A stretch of DNA of 64,000 nucleotides from NCBI GenBank assembly GCA_002256245.1, contig NKIU01000002.1, positions 1 through 64,000 of the forward strand. The letters are read 5' to 3'. The stretch's first letter is position 1. Each line of letters starts with the position of its first letter. The notes under the pieces were generated by a model. It searched no databases. It saw only the letters and a list, made by a program, of their open reading frames with translations, and was not told where the DNA came from. Source of the DNA: Pseudorhodobacter sp. PARRP1. Lineage in GTDB: Bacteria > Pseudomonadota > Alphaproteobacteria > Rhodobacterales > Rhodobacteraceae. The translations under genes were made by a program, and so were the position numbers. Shown here in pieces: positions 61,080-64,000 of the stretch.

Positions 61080-61793
61080 ATGTCGATCTGGACCCGCATC
61101 ACCGAAGCCATCGCCGCCCTGACCTCGGGCGAGGGGTTGGCGGCTGTGTTCGACCGTCTGCGCGGCGGTGCGGCACCAGAGCGTTCGGTCGGCTTCACCA
61201 TCGCGGTGATTGCCTTGGGCGCAAAGATGGCGAAAGCCGATGGCGAGGTCACCAAGGACGAGGTCGCAACGTTCCGGCGGATTTTCCAGATCTCGAAAGC
61301 CGAAGAAGCAAATGCCGCACATGTGTACAACTTGGCGCGGCAGGATGTGGCCGGGTTCGACTCTTATGCCCGTAAGGTCGCGGCTTTGTTCAACAAACCG
61401 GGATTGCCGCTGTGTGCTGATGACCGCAATGTGCTGATCGACATTCTGGAAGGGCTGTTTCAGATTGCGATGTCGGATGGGCAATACCATCCGGCCGAGG
61501 ATGAGTTCCTGCGCGAAGTCGCCCGGATTTTCGGGCTGGATGACCGCTGTTTCCGGGTGCTGCGCGGTCGTTTTGTCGATGGCGCGCCGCGTGACCCCTA
61601 TGATGTTTTGGGCATCTCGCATCAGGCAAGCCTTGACGATGCCCGTGCCGCGTGGCGGGCCGCGGTGAAGGACAGCCACCCCGACGTGATGATCGCGCGC
61701 GGGGTGCCTGCCGAGGCGGTGCAACTGGCGACGCGGCGGCTGATCGCCATCAACGCGGCTTGGGACGAGATACAAGCCAAGGTCGCCGCATGA
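61080..61793 (+). CDS. TerB-DnaJ domain protein (DjlA-like)
   Basis: A 237-aa protein. An N-terminal TerB-like helical domain (GFTIAVIALGAKMAKADGEV ... ISDGQYHPAEDEFL pattern with acidic pairs, about 40-160) is followed by a C-terminal J domain (PYDVLGISHQASLDDARAAW). The HPD motif lies in DSHPDVM (about 201). It should stimulate DnaK ATPase; unlike E. coli DjlA it has no N-terminal membrane helix. The stop overlaps the next gene (ATGA). Confidence 0.9.
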   Translation: MSIWTRITEAIAALTSGEGLAAVFDRLRGGAAPERSVGFTIAVIALGAKMAKADGEVTKDEVATFRRIFQISKAEEANAAHVYNLARQDVAGFDSYARKVAALFNKPGLPLCADDRNVLIDILEGLFQIAMSDGQYHPAEDEFLREVARIFGLDDRCFRVLRGRFVDGAPRDPYDVLGISHQASLDDARAAWRAAVKDSHPDVMIARGVPAEAVQLATRRLIAINAAWDEIQAKVAA

Positions 61794-62842
61794 CGGACCC
61801 GCTGCGGCCCGAACATATCAGGCTGGCCAGCTATAACGTTGAATGGTTCAACGCCTTGTTCGATGATCGCGGTCGGTTGCTGGAGGACCGCGAATTTTCC
61901 GCCCGCTATGGCATCACGCGCGGCCAGCAGCTTGCCGCTTTGGGCATCGTGTTTACCGCTTTGGATGCCGATGGCGTGATGATTATCGAGGCCCCTGATA
62001 CCAACAGCCGCCGATCCACGGTGACTGCGCTTGAGAGTTTTGCGGCCAAGTATGGCCTGCGGGCGCGTCGCGCGGTGATCGGCTATGTCTCTGACACCGA
62101 ACAGGAAATTGCGTTTCTGTATGACCCCGACAAGTTGGTTGCGCGGCATGATCCGCAGGGCGTGCCTGCGCCCAGCCATGGTGCGCCGGGTGCGCCGCGC
62201 TTTGACAGCCAGTTGCGGCTGGATTTCAACGGCGACGGGGTGGAGGATCTGGTGCGGTTCTCCAAACCGCCGTTGGAATTGGCGGTGACGACCGCTCAAG
62301 GCCATGCGCTGCGCCTGATCGGGGTGCATGCGAAATCGAAAGCGCCGCATGGCGCAGGCGATGACGCGGCCTTCAAGCGGATTTCGATCGAGAACCGCCG
62401 CAAGCAGTTGGCCGAGTGTCTGTGGCTGCGCGCCCGGATTGACCGGCAGTTGGAGGCCGGGGACAGCCTGATCGTTATGGGCGATTTCAATGACGGGCCA
62501 GGGCTTGATGAATACGAAAAGCTGTTTGGCCATTCGGGGGTAGAGGTGGTGCTGGGGCAGGGCGGACAGAAGCGCCTGCACGATCCACATGCCGAAATGG
62601 CGCTGACCCAGACCAACGCGCTGGCACCAAGTTCGGCGCGGTTCTGGCTGCAGCCGCAACAGCGCTTCTTTGAGGCGCTTTTGGATTTCATCATGGTCTC
62701 GGGCGATCTGGCGGCGCGCAAACCTTTGTGGCGGATCTGGCATCCGTTCAACGATCCGGGCGTTTTGGCGGTGCCGGAACTGGCGGATGCGCTGCTTTCC
62801 GCCTCGGATCACTTTCCGGTGACGCTGGATCTGGCATTGTGA
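61790..62842 (+). CDS. Endonuclease/exonuclease/phosphatase-family protein
   Basis: A 350-aa soluble EEP-fold hydrolase. It contains LASYNVEWFNALF, IIEAPDTNSRRSTV (metal-binding Glu), GVHAKSKAPHG, VMGDFNDGPGLDEYE and SASDHFPVTLDLAL (catalytic Asp-His at the C-terminus). The conserved set of N, E, D/N and DH residues suggests phosphodiesterase or nuclease activity. No signal peptide. A 4-bp overlap (ATGA) couples it to the TerB-J gene. Confidence 0.87.
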   Translation: MTDPLRPEHIRLASYNVEWFNALFDDRGRLLEDREFSARYGITRGQQLAALGIVFTALDADGVMIIEAPDTNSRRSTVTALESFAAKYGLRARRAVIGYVSDTEQEIAFLYDPDKLVARHDPQGVPAPSHGAPGAPRFDSQLRLDFNGDGVEDLVRFSKPPLELAVTTAQGHALRLIGVHAKSKAPHGAGDDAAFKRISIENRRKQLAECLWLRARIDRQLEAGDSLIVMGDFNDGPGLDEYEKLFGHSGVEVVLGQGGQKRLHDPHAEMALTQTNALAPSSARFWLQPQQRFFEALLDFIMVSGDLAARKPLWRIWHPFNDPGVLAVPELADALLSASDHFPVTLDLAL

Positions 62843-62877
62843 TTTGAATTGTTACGAAGGACGGGCATAGTTGGGGG

Positions 62878-63210
62878 ATGAAACCCTTGATCCTTGCCCT
62901 GCTGCTGTTGCCCGCGCCCGTGATGGCGCAAACCCCGCCGTCGGATGCCGACAAGGGGCTAAGCCTGATGCAGCAGGGGGCGGAGTTGTTGTTCAACCAT
63001 ATGTTGGGGCAGGTGGAGCCCAGCCTGCAAGATATGGCCAAGACATTGCAAGAAGCGCAGCCGAAGCTGATGGAAATTCTGGCGATGATCGACGATCTGT
63101 CGAATTATCACGCGCCCGAAAAGCTGCCGAACGGCGATATCATCCTGCGCCGCAAAACGCCGGCGGAGTTGAAGCTGGAGTCTTTGCCGGGGGCAGAGAC
63201 GGAGCTTTAG
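62878..63210 (+). CDS. Uncharacterised exported protein (110 aa)
   Basis: A short signal peptide (MKPLILALLLLPAPVMAQ, cleavage after VMA) precedes an amphipathic helical region (GLSLMQQGAELLFNHMLGQV, LQDMAKTLQEAQPKLMEILA). A short C-terminal part has LPNGDIILRRK. Mature protein about 92 residues. It resembles a periplasmic family conserved in Rhodobacteraceae; no function is known to me. It lies 35 bp after the EEP gene. Confidence 0.75.
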   Translation: MKPLILALLLLPAPVMAQTPPSDADKGLSLMQQGAELLFNHMLGQVEPSLQDMAKTLQEAQPKLMEILAMIDDLSNYHAPEKLPNGDIILRRKTPAELKLESLPGAETEL

Positions 63211-63222
63211 CGAAATCGGCCG

Positions 63223-63618
63223 CTAAAACGCGTGCGAGGTGGCAAGGTAAAGGTAGAACAGCGGCCCCGACCCGCGCCGACCGCCACCGCCGCCGGTGCT
63301 GTTCCACACCCGATCATCGGCCTTGATATACTGGAAATGATCCACCAGATCGGCCTCTAATTTGCGGGTGTTGCGCTCTGACGAGGATTGATAGATCAGG
63401 TTCATCCGCGTGGTCTGATACTCCAGCTTTTTCTGGTCAATCCGTCGCGCGAGGGCGGAATAATGGTTATAGCCGCTGGCAACACCGATGTAATACAAAT
63501 ACACCGGGCGATCAAAACGGCAGATCGCCGAGATTGAGCGCACGAGGGTTGAGAAAATCATGCTTGGGTGGCCGGTGAAATAGCTGTCGGTGATCTCGAC
63601 GCCGCGATAAGTTTCCAT
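63223..63618 (-). CDS. Uncharacterised 131-aa protein, possibly GIY-YIG-like
   Basis: No clear family. The central part reads RPVYLYYIGVASGYNHYSAL (37-56), then ARRIDQKK and MNLIYQSSSERNTRKLEADL. The spacing of YIG (43-45), Arg58/59 and Glu88 recalls the GIY-YIG nuclease core, which is inference from pattern alone. A Gly/Arg-rich stretch (STGGGGGRRGSG, 107-118) precedes the C-terminus. It is opposite to its neighbours and ends 12 bp from the preceding gene. Confidence 0.55.
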   Translation of the reverse strand: METYRGVEITDSYFTGHPSMIFSTLVRSISAICRFDRPVYLYYIGVASGYNHYSALARRIDQKKLEYQTTRMNLIYQSSSERNTRKLEADLVDHFQYIKADDRVWNSTGGGGGRRGSGPLFYLYLATSHAF

Positions 63619-63758
63619 GATGATATCCGTGGGTGCTAAAATGCCCGTTCAGGATGCCCGCAACCCAAGCGTGCGTCAAGCTTTCCGCGTCACACAAGCG
63701 TTCCTTGACCCTGCCGCGCAGACGTTGCAGTTTGGCGCGAAAAAGAAAGAGCAGCATC

Positions 63759-64000
63759 TTGGCCTCCACCCCCCCGTTCTCGCGCTTTGAATTCATGATC
63801 GCCTGGCGCTATCTGCGCGCCAAACGGGCCGAGGGGGGCGTGTCGGTGATGACATGGATCAGCCTGATCGGCATCACGCTGGCGGTGTTCGCGCTGATCG
63901 TGACGCTGGCGGTGCGCTCGGGCTTTCGCACCGAACTCGTCTCGACCTTTCTGGGCTCAAACGCGCATGTGACGGTGTATTCGGCGGGGCACATGGATGA
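63759..64000 (+). CDS. lolC: Lipoprotein-releasing ABC transporter permease LolC, N-terminal part
   Basis: The first 80 codons are in the window. They start (TTG) ASTPPFSRFEFMIAWRYLRA, then KRAEGGVSVMTWISLIGITL and a first membrane helix, continuing SGFRTELVSTFLGSNAHVTV. This matches the LolC/LolE family, which moves lipoproteins from the inner membrane to LolA. TTG 63759 is preferred, with AGAAAGAG upstream; ATG 63795 would drop 12 conserved-looking residues. The gene continues beyond 64000. Confidence 0.85.
   Translation, partial: MASTPPFSRFEFMIAWRYLRAKRAEGGVSVMTWISLIGITLAVFALIVTLAVRSGFRTELVSTFLGSNAHVTVYSAGHMD

Overview
The window looks like chromosomal DNA of a GC-rich alphaproteobacterium of the family Rhodobacteraceae (Rhodobacter/Gemmobacter/Tabrizicola-like). 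This is inferred from gene content, with no database search. The indicators are a PccR-type short-chain acyl-CoA regulator with TTTGCA operators beside pccB/pccA/mcm, a choline ABC transporter next to betI-betB-betA, a split BioM-BioN-BioY biotin transporter, a short 445-aa ProS, an HdaA-like protein, and TTAA-N7-TTAA CtrA-type boxes.

Positions 1-3480 are a decayed mobile/defence region: IS3-family fragments, an intact PD-(D/E)XK-like nuclease gene, a small conserved-looking gene, a terminase large subunit missing both ends, and the tail and head of an AbiEi/AbiEii toxin-antitoxin pair welded to terminase and IS sequence. From 3485 on the genes are intact and densely packed. 3.5-8.3 kb: proline catabolism (putR/putA) and a rhomboid protease. 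8.5-14.3 kb: inositol-phosphatase, ABC-F protein and a marR-emrA-emrB efflux operon with an operator-like palindrome. 14.3-16.8 kb: metR/metF with a textbook MetR box, then aroQ. 16.8-21.1 kb: an unusual acyl-AMP ligase/thiolase-like pair facing bioM-bioN-bioY. 21.7-27.4 kb: GABA-type aminotransferase, dprA, topA.

27.4-35.1 kb is the choline-to-glycine-betaine module. It has choV, choW and two tandem choX binding-protein genes on the minus strand, with betI-betB-betA divergent from a BetI-like operator. A terminator-like hairpin lies between the binding-protein genes and the permease. 35.1-47.6 kb is the propionyl-CoA module: pccR with its own operators, then pccB, pccA and methylmalonyl-CoA mutase. 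Interspersed are an MFS pump, a DUF486 membrane protein, a SleB-like lipoprotein and several very small lipoproteins.

47.6-64 kb is mixed housekeeping: a ThuA/DUF4287/membrane trio, an aldo-keto reductase, an EEP-fold protein, proS, a PepSY/cytochrome b561/membrane-LuxR operon, a PerM-type transporter with hdaA, and ppk1-ppx. A tightly overlapping run follows (VOC, GNAT, TerB-J, EEP nuclease), then two uncharacterised genes and the start of lolC at the window edge.

The observations most worth following up are: two copies of a 17-bp palindrome, each about 40 bp before a CtrA-type box; the thiolase-like protein lacking two of its usual active-site residues beside the biotin transporter; the AbiE/terminase/IS junctions; and the paired mini-lipoproteins with the same C-terminal tail. 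No tRNA, rRNA or CRISPR array was seen.
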